Source: Tipula vernalis (Eukaryota > Arthropoda > Insecta > Diptera > Tipulidae). Taken from it: a stretch of 64,000 nt of DNA. How positions within the stretch are numbered: position 1 is the first letter of the stretch; each line of letters begins with the position of its first letter. A model generated the notes under the pieces. It was not told where the DNA came from and made no database searches. It saw nothing but the letters and a program-made list of their open reading frames with translations. Made by a program: the position numbers and the translations under genes. This document shows, piece by piece, positions 45,547 through 56,106 of this stretch. The DNA lies in contig OY282558.1 in assembly GCA_958295665.1 (NCBI GenBank), positions 335,207,106-335,271,105 of the forward strand, written 5' to 3'.

Positions 45547-47060
45547 TCATTCATTTGATTTCGACTTCGTATAGACCTCCCATATGTCCCTTGAACACAT
45601 GAATTTCCAGGTGGTGCAATGTATTCGTAGATGACTATTTATTTTATCATGGTGTTCCTGCGAGTTAAACTGTTTGGTCAGCTTTCGGAGTTCTCTATCG
45701 GTACCCACAAAATTGTTACCGTTGTCACTGTAAATAGTTATTGGGTAATCTCTTCTAGCAGTAAATCGTCGAAGAGTAGCAATAAACGCCTCGGTTGTCA
45801 AATCGGTCACTAGTTCCAGTACACAGCCGTGCTTGCCATGAAGACGAATAAATCAATGTAAACTTTTTGTATTTTAGCGTTGCCTATCGTAGATGTCTTC
45901 AGCATGATTGGCCCGATGTCTTGAAATGCATGTTTTAGATTTACTATCCGTGCTGGAGGTGAATTACCCCTCAACTATTTGGCCGCTTTCACTTTTAATT
46001 TGAAGCACGTAATGCATTAATAAGATCCAATATTATTGCCTTAGAACACCATCAACGATACGCCAACATGTACATGTAGGTTACATGTTACGTTAGCCGT
46101 GTTTGATTCTGATCTTCGACTGTAATTTACGAATTAATCAAAAAATATAAACAACAATTCTTATTAATTTTCGCCACGACGAATACTCCAGTATGAATTC
46201 AGTCAGATAGGCATTATGATTTGCTGCTTGCGTCCAAATGCGTGTAATTGTTTCAATCTTTCTTCAATAAACGATTCGTTTGATAGAAATGTGACTGTTA
46301 GGTTTCACCAGGTATCAGCATCTGATTTAAAAAATTCGGGACCATTCAACCAAATGTCCAGATCTTTAAGGTCCGATGGCTGAATCCCTCTAGATGCGTG
46401 GTCTGCTGGATTTTCCTTGGAACTGACATGTCTACTTTGATATTGTGGTAACATGGTGTGTATACCGGCATTTCTATTGCATATGAACGTTTTCCATTTT
46501 CTAAAGTTCTCTAAGTTCTCGCTTCATTGGTGTGAAGGTATCTGGTAAGTCGACATTAAAAAAGAAGCAGTCTTCCACCAGTGGAATCTGATTTCCTAGG
46601 TACTAATTTCTTGGTATTCAGAGGGTATCCCTTGTAAAAATTCGATCTTAATTACCGGGTTCCACAAGAATTTGCCTATACATCGATATCTGAAGCCAAT
46701 GCAATCTTATGCTTGCGAAATTTGATGACTATAGAGAACAGTATGTTTTGGATGGTCGGTCCTACGAGTAATTTATCATTTAAGGACACACCTGACGTTG
46801 TTCGTGCTGAACCATCAAATACGACTCTCAATTTGGTTTTCTCGTGTAACTCTTTCATTAGTGCATGATGAGGAAGATACCAGAGGTTTTCTTGGTTTTT
46901 ATGAAGTTATCCGCCTGGAGTGGGCTTCATATGGCTAACGTTGATATATTCGTCCATGAATTGCAAATGTTGTTGGCGCACCGTACGATTATTTTCCATT
47001 GCCATCAATCACGAAATTGTAGCTCGTATTGAATTCCGGAGGCCAGGAGAAATTGGCTCT
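45547..47060 (-). pseudogene. BEL/Pao retrotransposon pol remnant
   Basis: The order on the - strand is a pre-RT block (about 47040-46870) with YLPHHALMKEL, the RT start KLRVVFDGSARTTSG and SLNDKLLVGPTIQN (46860-46676), then RNase H-like pieces with SKENPADHASRG (about 46430-46390), and an integrase core with DLTTEAFIATLRRF and ITIYSDNGNNFVGTDREL (45810-45680). These combinations are characteristic of BEL/Pao. The RT active-site box is missing, so a large internal deletion follows ALASDIDV. The LTRs and gag are absent. Confidence 0.88.
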
Positions 47061-47079
47061 AAACAGTAAGCGTATACTA

Positions 47080-47460
47080 CATACATGCCGTCCCTCATCG
47101 GTCCCTCATAGCTTAAATTCAATTATCGATAATTCGATAATGTTTTTAAATTGATCAATTTATCGGTAATTTAGCGATAACATTTTATTCATTTTACGTT
47201 TAAATTATCCTTCAGCGGTGCAGATTTCCAAACATTCGGCAGAGTTGGTACTGATATTTTTCTACCGTTTTCTTTGCCTTAACACAAGGACAGGCATCCG
47301 AGCAAGTCTACGTAAGGTAAGGTTAACCGAAAACATTTCTTTTTATCGAATTTATAGGGAAAAATAAATTAAATTATCGATAAATTAAAAACCTGATTTC
47401 GGCCGATTTATCAATTAATCGGCTATCGATATTACAATCCATAATAAATGCTTAGAAGGT
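47080..47460. other. AT-rich stretch with repeated ATCGATAA words
   Basis: TTATCGATAATTCGATAA, TCGGTAATTTAGCGATAA and TTATCGATAAATTAAAA recur, with a short CTTACGTAAGG-like site near 47310. It is non-coding. Confidence 0.4.
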
Positions 47461-47845
47461 AGTTAGGACAGCCTAAGGACATATCGATGGCCATTCATAC
47501 AGTCCGCCGTCAGACCCACGGCATTTTCCCGAAAAAATTTATAGATAATTGTTTGATGTCATGCTTATAGAAGGTAGTTAGGATAGGTTAGAACTACCAT
47601 GATCATCATCTGATTCCATTTTATCAAACGCTAAGAAGATAATTAGGACATCTTAGAACACTGCATTGGCCGATTTTAATTTTATCTATGACATTTTTTC
47701 ATAGAAGACCCTGTCAGACCCACGACAATATCTTCAAAAAGTTATAAATCTTCTTTTGTTCCCACTCAAATGGTACCTACCATTCGCATCGATGGGATGT
47801 GCTTAGAAGACAGTTAGGGCAGCTTAGGAAACATATTGATGTTTG
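47455..47845 (+). repeat. Degenerate tandem repeat (TTAGAAGGTAGTTAGGA)
   Basis: GCTTAGAAGGTAGTTAGGACAG recurs in altered form at about 47452, 47569, 47630 and 47800, usually followed by TTAGGACAT / TTAGAACA. A GTCAGACCCACG.CA motif appears twice (47508, 47707). Unit length varies from about 60 to 170 bp. Confidence 0.5.
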
Positions 47846-48435
47846 ATTAGAATAAACAGCTTTTTATTTACTGTAGTTAGTTTTAACTTTATTTCGTTAA
47901 AAGTAAATAAATAAAACATTGTTCCGTATTTTATTACCAAATAAAAGGGGGGAATTAGCCTGTATGTTTTCTTTTCACTAATACTAACACATAACGAATT
48001 GGTTGTTGTTATTTTTAGGATAGGTTAGCACAAACTTCGTTCGTATCATTCTACCCTACATTTTAATAAAATTCGAGAGATTTCCAATTTAACACTTTAA
48101 TCAGGTTATTCTGCAGGAAAGGTTAAGTACTAGAAAGTCTTAAATTGGTTAGTTTGCCTCGAATGTTATAAAATGTAGAAGTTGATGTAGTTTAGTTAGC
48201 GTGAAGCATTATCATTTTAGCACTCCCATCACAATATTAACATAAGTTTTAAACAGTTTAACAAACAGGCTGATTTAACATAGTCGAATTTCTTGAGCCT
48301 TCTGTTTTTTAAACATGAACGTTCTTCAAACTGATAAACATTGCATGTAGTTTTGAAATTATATAAATAGGACACATTTTGTTATTTTTTCAAATACGTG
48401 TTGAATAAAATTTTTAAAATTTTTATTTTTTCAAG
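47846..48435. other. No gene seen; possible intron
   Basis: AT-rich; includes a TTTTATTTTTTCAAG polypyrimidine tract and AG directly before the putative microexon. Confidence 0.4.
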
Positions 48436-48459
48436 ATGCTGTACATGCTTCTGCTCAAG
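48436..48459 (+). CDS. Putative 24-nt host microexon
   Basis: ATGCTGTACATGCTTCTGCTCAAG is preceded by a pyrimidine tract ending in CAAG and followed by GTATTT, a good splice donor. Read in the phase that fits the next exon, it encodes (x)AVHASAQ plus the first base of a Glu codon. I do not recognise the protein. Short in-frame exons of this sort are often alternatively spliced. The reading depends entirely on the splice signals and on phase agreement with 48924-49023; it is not supported by homology. Confidence 0.45.
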
Positions 48460-48923
48460 GTATTTATGTTATTTTCTTGATTTAATTGGTTATCATTATC
48501 AATATGTCATTTTAAATTATATAATAGGAACTACTGCAAATTTATCACAGTTACTTTCTAAGTAGCTTTGTTATGATTCTTTTGCACAACCCAAAATAAT
48601 TTTATAAGTTTGTATACCATATTATTTGATTTCAAGTTAGAACATTCTATATTTTGATTGATTTTCGTTTTGAAATCACAACCATTGCTATTTCTGCATA
48701 CAATACTATATGTAAGAGTTTTAAAAAAAACTTTCTATAAATACTCGTAAAACTTCTACACAAATTGTCTTAATGTTTAATGCTCTTAACTATTGTGACA
48801 TAAAAGGTAGCCGCACCACTTTTTTAATAGGTTTATTTGTAAATGTCGTCTAAATTTGTAAAGCCGCCACAAGACAGGAATAAAATTAAATTTCAAAATT
48901 TTATTTTATTTCTAGATTTTTAG

Positions 48924-49023
48924 AATTGACCCGACTCGGTGTCCATGTCCATTTTGCGGAAGGTGTTAAATCACCAGCAAAGCTAAATAATCGACCGCGT
49001 ATCATACCACGTAAACCACCCAA
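48924..49023 (+). CDS. Putative 100-nt host exon
   Basis: It is preceded by TTTCTAGATTTTTAG (two possible acceptors) and followed by GTGAGT, close to the consensus donor. In the frame set by the microexon it encodes ELTRLGVHVHFAEGVKSP and a basic, proline-containing end (RPRIIPRKPPK), with no stop. GC content (about 48%) is well above the surroundings (about 25%), and third positions vary as in coding DNA. Using the first AG (48915) would add ATTTTTAG and a stop. I cannot name the protein. It is the best candidate for non-transposon coding sequence in the window. Confidence 0.55.
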
Positions 49024-50050
49024 GTGAGTGTTCAAAATATATGTAGCTATGTATATGTAAATATTTTTGTTTTAAATAAAAATAAAAAAACGAAAAAATA
49101 ACTTGCTTAAAGTTATAATTTCTAAAACAAAATTAATTGGCAAAATTATTTAAAATGCCCCAATTTCAATCTTGTAATAAATTTGATTTAGATTATGTAA
49201 ATTTTTCATAGTTAAATTTTTAATGCGGTGTAATTAGGCGCAAACAATTTGATGTTGTTTTTCGAAAATTTATTTATAACTTCTTGAAAGCTTTTTCTTA
49301 ATTTCTTTGAGTCTGGTGGTTTAGTTTATACGAGTATGTACTTCGTACACAAAACTTTATTTTAAATTATTTTCATTAGGAACATTTTTTAATTCTATTA
49401 TGTTTCTCGAAACAAAACCGTCAAGTTTTTTGAGTTTTTTGTCTGAGACTGTCATGTATCCCAACGATGAAAATTATAAGTAATAATTAGCTTTCCATTA
49501 TCTGATTTCATTATTGATGTGGGGAAATGTTACTCAAATTCTACTATATGATACACATAAATCTAATTCTAACTAAAATATTTGTGTTTCTTTTGTGGAA
49601 AACTATTTCAAAATATTTAATCCAAAACGTTATCCTCATATACATATGCTAATTTTATACGTATACATATGTAGATGTATGGTAAAAATGAATGAATTAA
49701 TTAACATGTAAAGGAAACATGGTAGCAAATGTAAACATATGATTTCTAAGATTTTAATTAAAATTTATCCCAATTGTGCAATTTATAATAACTGGAAGGG
49801 TAACATTTTTATAAAGGTATACATATGTACATTTTTAACGAATTGTGTGGGTATACTTGAAGGAGTATTCGAAAAGCTTTTCCTAACGAATCGTAAAAAC
49901 AGATTAAAACTTTAGGCATAATTCAAACATACAACTTCTGCACAATTTCAATACAAATACATACATACCTATTAGTATTCTAATTATTAATTTTGGAGAT
50001 TTCGAAACGTGAAATTTATGCTAAACAGAAATAATGAATTCCATTCTTTG
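49024..50050. other. No gene seen; possible intron
   Basis: AT-rich, with several CATATG-containing words (GTATACATATGTA) and no coding block. It would be intronic if the exon at 48924 is real. Confidence 0.4.
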
Positions 50051-50394
50051 AATAATTCGTACAGAGATACAAGAGGCTTCTCGCAATAGTTAATAGTCAA
50101 TAAACAGTCTATTGTATAGTCAAAGTTGAGAAGCCTACAGTTGTAGCCGAACGTTAAGTTTTGCTAGGCTGTAATAGCAGTTCTCAACCTTGTTTTATAT
50201 ATTATTTTCTCAGTTCAATTTTGGTCAATTTGTGCTTTAAACAATAAAATAAAAGTGAAATAATATAATGTGTTGTGATAATCTTGTGCGAACACTTTAC
50301 TGGTTAAAAGTCTGATTAACCAACACGGCTAGAAAGCCGCGTCCCAACAATGACGACGGTAATACCGCCGCTTCACATTTGAATAAAATAAAAC

Positions 50395-50995
50395 ATGCTT
50401 AAACAAGGAAAATGTAATAATCTTGAATTACTTAAGCAAAAGAAGTTGCTAATCTCAACATTGCCGATTCATTCTACTCAGAACGCTATCTCATCATCTA
50501 ATACCGTTAATGAAATCGTTATGGAATCAGAAAATGTAATTTTACAACCCAATATTTCTACGAACAGCCGTTTTGATGATATGTATACTATCCTACATAA
50601 CATTATATCATAACTGATTTACAGCAAAACAATATTGAGAAAAATAACATCATCAGTATTCATTCAATTTATAAAAAACTGCCTGATGAATACTTTCTGA
50701 TTAAATTTAAAAACAATCATGCGAAAATGCAAATGCTACACAAAATTAAACACATTCACCATACAGCAGTGCGCTTTTCACACTATTCTAATCATTCAAA
50801 TTTATCAAACCCAATGTCGCCGTTCTCAAATGTTTGGCCGTGGTTCATCGCATTGCAACAAAACTTTAATGTGTGGTAAATGCAGCGCAAATCATTTAAC
50901 TAAGGAATGCAACCTTGATCAGGTTAGTTACAAATGTGCTAATTATGGTGCGGCTCATCGCTCAGATAATCAAACAGAATATTCATATTAATAGA
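50395..50995 (+). pseudogene. LINE ORF1 with three zinc knuckles, broken
   Basis: The ATG at 50395 opens 72 codons up to 50613. After a stop and frame changes, the C-terminal part (50719-50991) has a degraded CxxC knuckle (CRRSQMFGRGSSHC), then CGKCSANHLTKEC and CANYGAAHRSDN. The third knuckle has Tyr in place of the second Cys. ORF1 proteins of this type bind the element RNA. Confidence 0.8.
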
Positions 50996-51119
50996 CAAAT
51001 TCGAAATCTACATAATCGGAGGATTCAACATCCAAACCTTTCCAACGCAATGGAGTTTTCAGGTCTTCCGGAACCTAAATTGTCGCCTCTACAATCTTAT
51101 TGGATTACATAATTTTAAA

Positions 51120-51960
51120 TATAATGCTAAAAGTCACTAATTTGTTGTATTTGGAATGCTGACTTGTTTAACTAACAAACTATTGCTGCTATTACTGAAA
51201 CGTTGTTTAAACCATATAATGTAGTACACCACATGTGGTTGCAGCTATTATTGTTAGTAATTTGATCAAGTACACACTACTGCCCTTCTACAATTTTAGA
51301 AAAAATAGAAGCCTTAGGCTTTAATATAATTACCCCAGCTGGAGTAGTTAAATTCGTAGCTGCATATTTTCCTGGTGGAACATCAAACGCAATATTAAAA
51401 TATTTTGAAAATTTTGTGGTGATTTTAATGCCAAACAGAGACTTTGGGATAACTGTAAAAAAAACAGAACCGGAATAGTTTTATATAACGAGTCACTTAA
51501 TAGAATAATTTTGTAATTGAAAACCCAACGGAACCAACATATTTCTCCAGCAATTCTGAATACGGCTCTGTACTAGCTTTTCTATTAACTATAACAACAT
51601 CATTTCCAATCTAAAAACTAAATACGAACTTAGTTTGGAACATTTTCTCGTCTTCAATAATTGATGATTGGTCTATCTTTAGGCATCACATTTACAACAA
51701 ATAATGATCTATCGTTAAATTCGCCAGTTCTCAATATAAAAAGCCAAGAAGTAATAGATGAGCTTATTAAATATTTTACTAAAATTGTATTTAAAGCCAA
51801 AGATTTAGCCGTTCCTAACTTTAACTATAGAAGTAAAAAAGACGTGGATACATTAACTATACCTGATTCCATTAAAATGTTAATAAAATTGCGCAAAGTG
51901 CGTCGTCGGCAATATTAGTTATATTGCTTTCACCAAAAACAGGAAAATTACAACAACAAT
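51120..51960 (+). pseudogene. LINE ORF2 endonuclease remnant
   Basis: Pieces in shifting frames include IAAITETLFKP (catalytic Glu motif, near 51185), IEALGFNIITPAGVVKFVAA, YFPGGTS, a damaged GDFNA region near 51425-51440, and NPTEPTYFSS with SEYGSV further on (51520-51570). After 51661 the frame reads KVRRRQ-type basic sequence. The reverse transcriptase is absent. Confidence 0.7.
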
Positions 51961-52187
51961 CGTACTAGATAGACCAAAAAATAGTTTGGCTAACCACAAA
52001 AAAAATTAGTGGTTAAACAAATCTTAACCCAATTTTTAGTCTCAATACCTGGCACAAGAGTCGAATTGACAAGAAAATACATGAACAAATATTAGACCAA
52101 ATATTTGGTTAATTTTTGCTGTTGCTTTGACCAGCCATTAACTAAATAAAATACCTAACTCATTTTGGTTGAAAGCAATACACTTAT
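51961..52187. other. Unassigned AT-rich sequence
   Basis: AATTAGTGGTTAA and CAAATATTTGGTTAAT words occur. No boundaries or coding potential seen. Confidence 0.3.
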
Positions 52188-52996
52188 TGTTACGTTTTCG
52201 CCTTGTCAACCAAGGTACGAATCACGGGATTGTGAATAAAAACAAAACAATTCAATTTATCATGAACGGATTTGTTTATTTAACAGTAACAATAAATTCA
52301 ACACAAATTATTATAATAATTCACAAAATCACTTTACTTTAATATTCGCACAATTTTACTGATCACTTATAATTTTTATTTCGCACTAAAACACTTTTTA
52401 AATCACTTTTTAATTCTTTTACACAAACCAAACTTCTAGAAGGCTTGTGGCGGTTCACGCATTTGTACATGCGTTCGCCGTCACACAAAAAACAACGCGC
52501 CCTTTCTGTCACCGGCATTCAGGTATACCAACCGCGCAACACAACAAAATACAAACAGATAAACGAAATAACAAAAAGACAACACACAACAAAACAGTAT
52601 CATCTCGGATTTGGTGTCGGACAAACGCGCGCTGGTCATAACAAAAAAATGAAACACATAAATGGTGGTGGATTGAATAAATAAAATTAAAAATTTGTAC
52701 AAAAATAATTAAAATTAATTTTCAATAAATAAATTTAATTTTCCAATAACATAATAAACAATAACAAATTTAATTAAATTAAAATAAATCAAATATTATT
52801 TATTAATCCTTAATTTAAAAGTAGCGTTTTTTATTAATTAAAATACACGGTAACGTTAAAAGCTCATGACTTTTCCAGTTAGAATAGTGTAGAAACATTT
52901 AGAACAATTTTATCATGGAAAATTCAATTTTAGTACAGTCAAAAATTGAGCTATTGATTTAGCTTATTCTATTACATCCTAGGTGTCACCGTAACA
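52188..52996 (-). repeat. Solo LTR A (- strand), with an internal insertion
   Basis: Starts on the + strand with TGTTACGTTTTCGCCTTGTC and ends GGTGTCACCGTAACA, which is the LTR of the 54032 element inverted. Between about 52443 and 52860 it has foreign sequence (GGCGGTTCACGC, CACACAAAAAACAACGCGCC and an AT-rich tail). ATATAT separates it from LTR B. Confidence 0.82.
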
Positions 52997-53002
52997 ATAT
53001 AT

Positions 53003-53497
53003 TGTTACGTTCTTGGCTTGTCAATCAAGGTTCGTATCACTGGATTGTGAATAATACAAAATCAATTTAATTTATCTCCAACGAATTTATATATTTCACA
53101 AAATTTATTACAACACAGTTTATCAATAAAAATTCACAAAACACTTTATATAAATTATTCTCAAATTTTACTATTCACTTATAATTTTTATTTCGCACTA
53201 CAACACTTTTTAAATCACTTTTTAATTACTTTTTAATCTTCACACTGTCGCTTTTCAAATACTACTACTATTCTTACAAGTTTACTCTATCGCGTTCCAA
53301 ATACTAATAATCCAATTTGATTTCGTTCGCCTTTTTTTATACACAAACCAAACTTCTCGAAAGTTCATGACTTTTCCAGTTAGAATAGCGTAGAAACATT
53401 ACGTAACAATTTTATCAAGGAAAATTCCATTTTAGTACAGTAAACATTGAGCTATTCATTTAACTTATTCTATTATACACTAGGTGTCAGCGTCACA
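53003..53497 (-). repeat. Solo LTR B (- strand)
   Basis: About 495 bp, starting TGTTACGTTCTTGGCTTGTC and ending GTGTCAGCGTCACA. It is bordered by ATATAT and ATATAA. Confidence 0.88.
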
Positions 53498-53503
53498 ATA
53501 TAA

Positions 53504-54001
53504 TGTTACGTTTTTGTCTTGTCAATTAAGGTTCGTATCACTGGATTGTGAATAAAACAAAATCAATTCAATTTATCCCCAACGAATTTATTTATGTCAT
53601 ACAAAAATTATAACAACACTATTTACTAGCGATAATTCACAAAATCACTTTAAATAATTTTCACACAATTTTACTGTTCACTTATACTTTTTATTTCGCA
53701 CTACAACACTTTTTAAATCACTTTTTAATTCCTTTTTAATCTTCACACTATCGCTTTCTAAATACTACTAATAATCTTACAAGTTTACACTATCGCGCTC
53801 CAAATTCTAATAATCCAATTTGATTTCGTTCACCTTTTTATATACACAAACCAAACTTCTAGAAAGCCCATGACTTTTCAAGTTAGAATAGCGTAGAAAC
53901 ATTTAGAACAATTTTTATCATGGAAAATTCCATTTTAGTACAGTTAAACATTGAACTATTCATTTAACTTCTTCTATTACACACTAGGTGTCACCGTCAC
54001 A
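53504..54001 (-). repeat. Solo LTR C (- strand)
   Basis: About 498 bp, starting TGTTACGTTTTTGTCTTGTC and ending GTGTCACCGTCACA. ATATAA precedes it and ATAAG follows. Its end faces the start of the 5' LTR at 54032 head to head, 30 bp away. Confidence 0.88.
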
Positions 54002-54031
54002 ATAAGAACTAGTTATTTGTACCTTAAACAT

Positions 54032-54888
54032 TGTGACGGTGACACCTAGTTTGTAATAGAATAAGTTAAATTAATAGTTCAATGTTTAACTGTACTAAAA
54101 TGGAATTTTCCATGATAAAATTGTTACGTATTGTTACTACACTATTCTAACTAGAAAAATCATGAGCTTTCTAGAAGTTTGGTTTGTGTATATAAAAAGG
54201 CGAACGAAGTCGAATTGGATTAGTAGTATTTGGTAAGCGACAGTGTGAAGATTAAAAAGGAATTAAAAAGTGATTTAAAAAGAGTTTTAGTGGAATACAA
54301 AAGTAAAAGTGAATAGTAATTTTTGAGAATAATTTATATAAAGGGATTTTGTCCACGACCAACGTATAATATACTCGATATACGTTTGTTTCTTCAATTT
54401 TAATGATATCCATTATTCACTGCTAGTTTATCTAGTAGTCCCTTCTTCCATTATTTACTACTACCGAATAAAAATTTCATTTTTGAAATTTTATCTAGTA
54501 GTCTCTTGCTATTTTCATTATTATTAAATTAAGATGTCAAAATGTCGACGTAAATTATTTTAGGTTTATTTAAAGGATTTGATATTAAAATACAATTTTT
54601 TATCGGTCGTGGACAAAGTATCGTATTCTACTCGCATATAATGGCTCATTCACTCAGATGATTTACGATACTCACCTATCGGCTCGTGTCGGTAAACTTC
54701 ATCTTCGTGAATAACAACTATCATTATAAGCTCGTTGAATAATATACTATTGTGAATTTTTATTAATAAACTGTGTTGTAATAATTTGTGTGTGAAATAA
54801 ATAAATTCGTTACTGATAAATTGAATTGATTTTGTTTTATTCACAATCCAGTGATACGCACCTTGATTGACAAGGCAAAAACGTAACA
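54032..54888 (+). repeat. 5' LTR with an insertion
   Basis: Starts TGTGACGGTGACACCTAG and ends GGCAAAAACGTAACA. A TATAAAAAGG box lies at 54190-54200. About 400 bp of foreign sequence (54351-54750) interrupts it, when compared with the 3' LTR and the solo LTRs. Confidence 0.88.
54351..54614. mobile_element. MITE-like insert in the 5' LTR
   Basis: TTGTCCACGACC at the left is inverted as GGTCGTGGACAA at the right, about 264 bp apart. A further 138 bp of non-LTR sequence (54615-54752) follows before the LTR resumes with TGTGAATTTTTATTAATAAA. That second part is of unknown origin. Confidence 0.6.
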
Positions 54889-54890
54889 AT

Positions 54891-54908
54891 TGGTGACAGC
54901 GGCGGGAT
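54891..54908 (+). other. Primer-binding site
   Basis: TGGTGACAGCGGCGGGAT lies two bases after the 5' LTR end. Insect gypsy-like elements often have TGGTGAC here. Confidence 0.6.
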
Positions 54909-54930
54909 TTTGAATAAAAAGATATAGAAA

Positions 54931-56106
54931 ATGATTCTCAACGAATTAAAAGTTCCAGAATTAAAAAGAGAACTAGATAAACAGAATTTGGCAACCGACG
55001 GTAGTAAAGTAGCTTTACTAGCGCGACTACGTGACGCCATGGAGAAAGAAGTGTAGAACGCTGACCATCATGATTTTGGCGTGGAAGTAACGGATGCGGC
55101 AACTGTAGAGAAGGTAGGAGATAAACAGCCGTAAGTCGAAACAACACAACTACCATCTGGAAGTTTCGATTTGTCGCAGTTAATAGGTGCTATGATCCAC
55201 ATGACGGGTCCGATGAATCTAATGAAACAACAAAACGAACGACAGCTAGGAGAAATTAAAAATCAAATGGCGCAACAAGCAGTGTAGTCAAACCAAGAAA
55301 TTAAAAATGAAATGGAAACGAAACGAAGAAATAAAACACCAGATGAAACAACAAAATCAGTCAAACGAAGAACTCAAACACCTGATGGAGAAACAAGGAG
55401 AAAAAATTAAAGGCCAAATTGCAGATGGTCATAAAAGAATCGACGATAAACTTCTCGAATTATCAACTAACAAACACGGTGAAGTGGAGAAGCTGCAAAT
55501 GGAGATTCAACAGGTTGACCAAAAATTAGAAACGTAAGTCCAACTTGTCAAAGCGGAGGTTCAACGTCTCGAGAAAGAACTAAATGATGTCAAGACAAGT
55601 AGATCAATGACGCAAGTGGTTCAAACCGTCCAATCAATCAAGTTAAAGCCACCAACATTTGACTGTACAACATCTTTCGGTATTTTCAAATTTCAATTTG
55701 AAACGGCAGCCAATCAAAACCGTTGGAATGATGAACATCTTGTCGCAGCTTTAATAGTGGCTCTCAAAGGCGAAGCAGCAGAAGCTTTACAAAACATTCC
55801 TGAAAAGGATCGCAACAGCTATCTTGAAATTATGAAGGCGTTAGATCGGAAGTACGACAGTGACAAGCGGGAAATCTATCACATGGAACTTTAAAGCCGC
55901 TACTAAAAGGGAGGAGAATCGCTACAGGAATTTTCATCGGCAATCGAGCGATTAGTACATCTAGCACATACCAGTACGTCGGCCAATTTTATAGAAAGGC
56001 TAAAAATTAACGCATTCATTGACGCCATTCGAGATCCAGAGACACGCAGGGCGGTGATGTTGTCACCTAAAGTAACAGAAGAAATCTTTTCCAACACGAA
56101 GTACTG
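54931..56106 (+). pseudogene. gag with N-terminal SAP-like domain, interrupted
   Basis: Translation from the ATG at 54931 gives LNELKVPELKRELDKQNL followed by GSKVALLARLRDAMEK, the helix-Gly-helix pattern of SAP DNA-binding motifs. A stop (55054) interrupts it. Next are Gln/Lys-rich coiled-coil stretches (55200-55590). The capsid part (55607-56100) has IKLKPPTFDCTTSFGIFKFQ, WNDEHLVAALIVALKGEAAE and, after a stop near 55893, LQEFSSAIERLVHLAH. Homology ends abruptly near 56105, and no zinc knuckle follows. SAP at the start of a gag may help cDNA or particles reach chromatin, but that is inference. Confidence 0.8.

Larger units (their letters stand above)
50050..51960 (+). mobile_element. LINE with ORF1 and partial endonuclease, 3' truncated
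   Basis: A leader (about 50050-50394) is followed by ORF1 with zinc knuckles and then endonuclease-like sequence up to about 51960, where homology stops. No reverse transcriptase follows. Since LINEs usually lose the 5' end, loss of the 3' part implies a later deletion or replacement. The group is unclear (I/Loa-like endonuclease wording). Confidence 0.72.

Noticed and set aside
52445..52702. Open frames of 64-79 codons on both strands
   Set aside because: They lie within the foreign insert of solo LTR A and have no motif.
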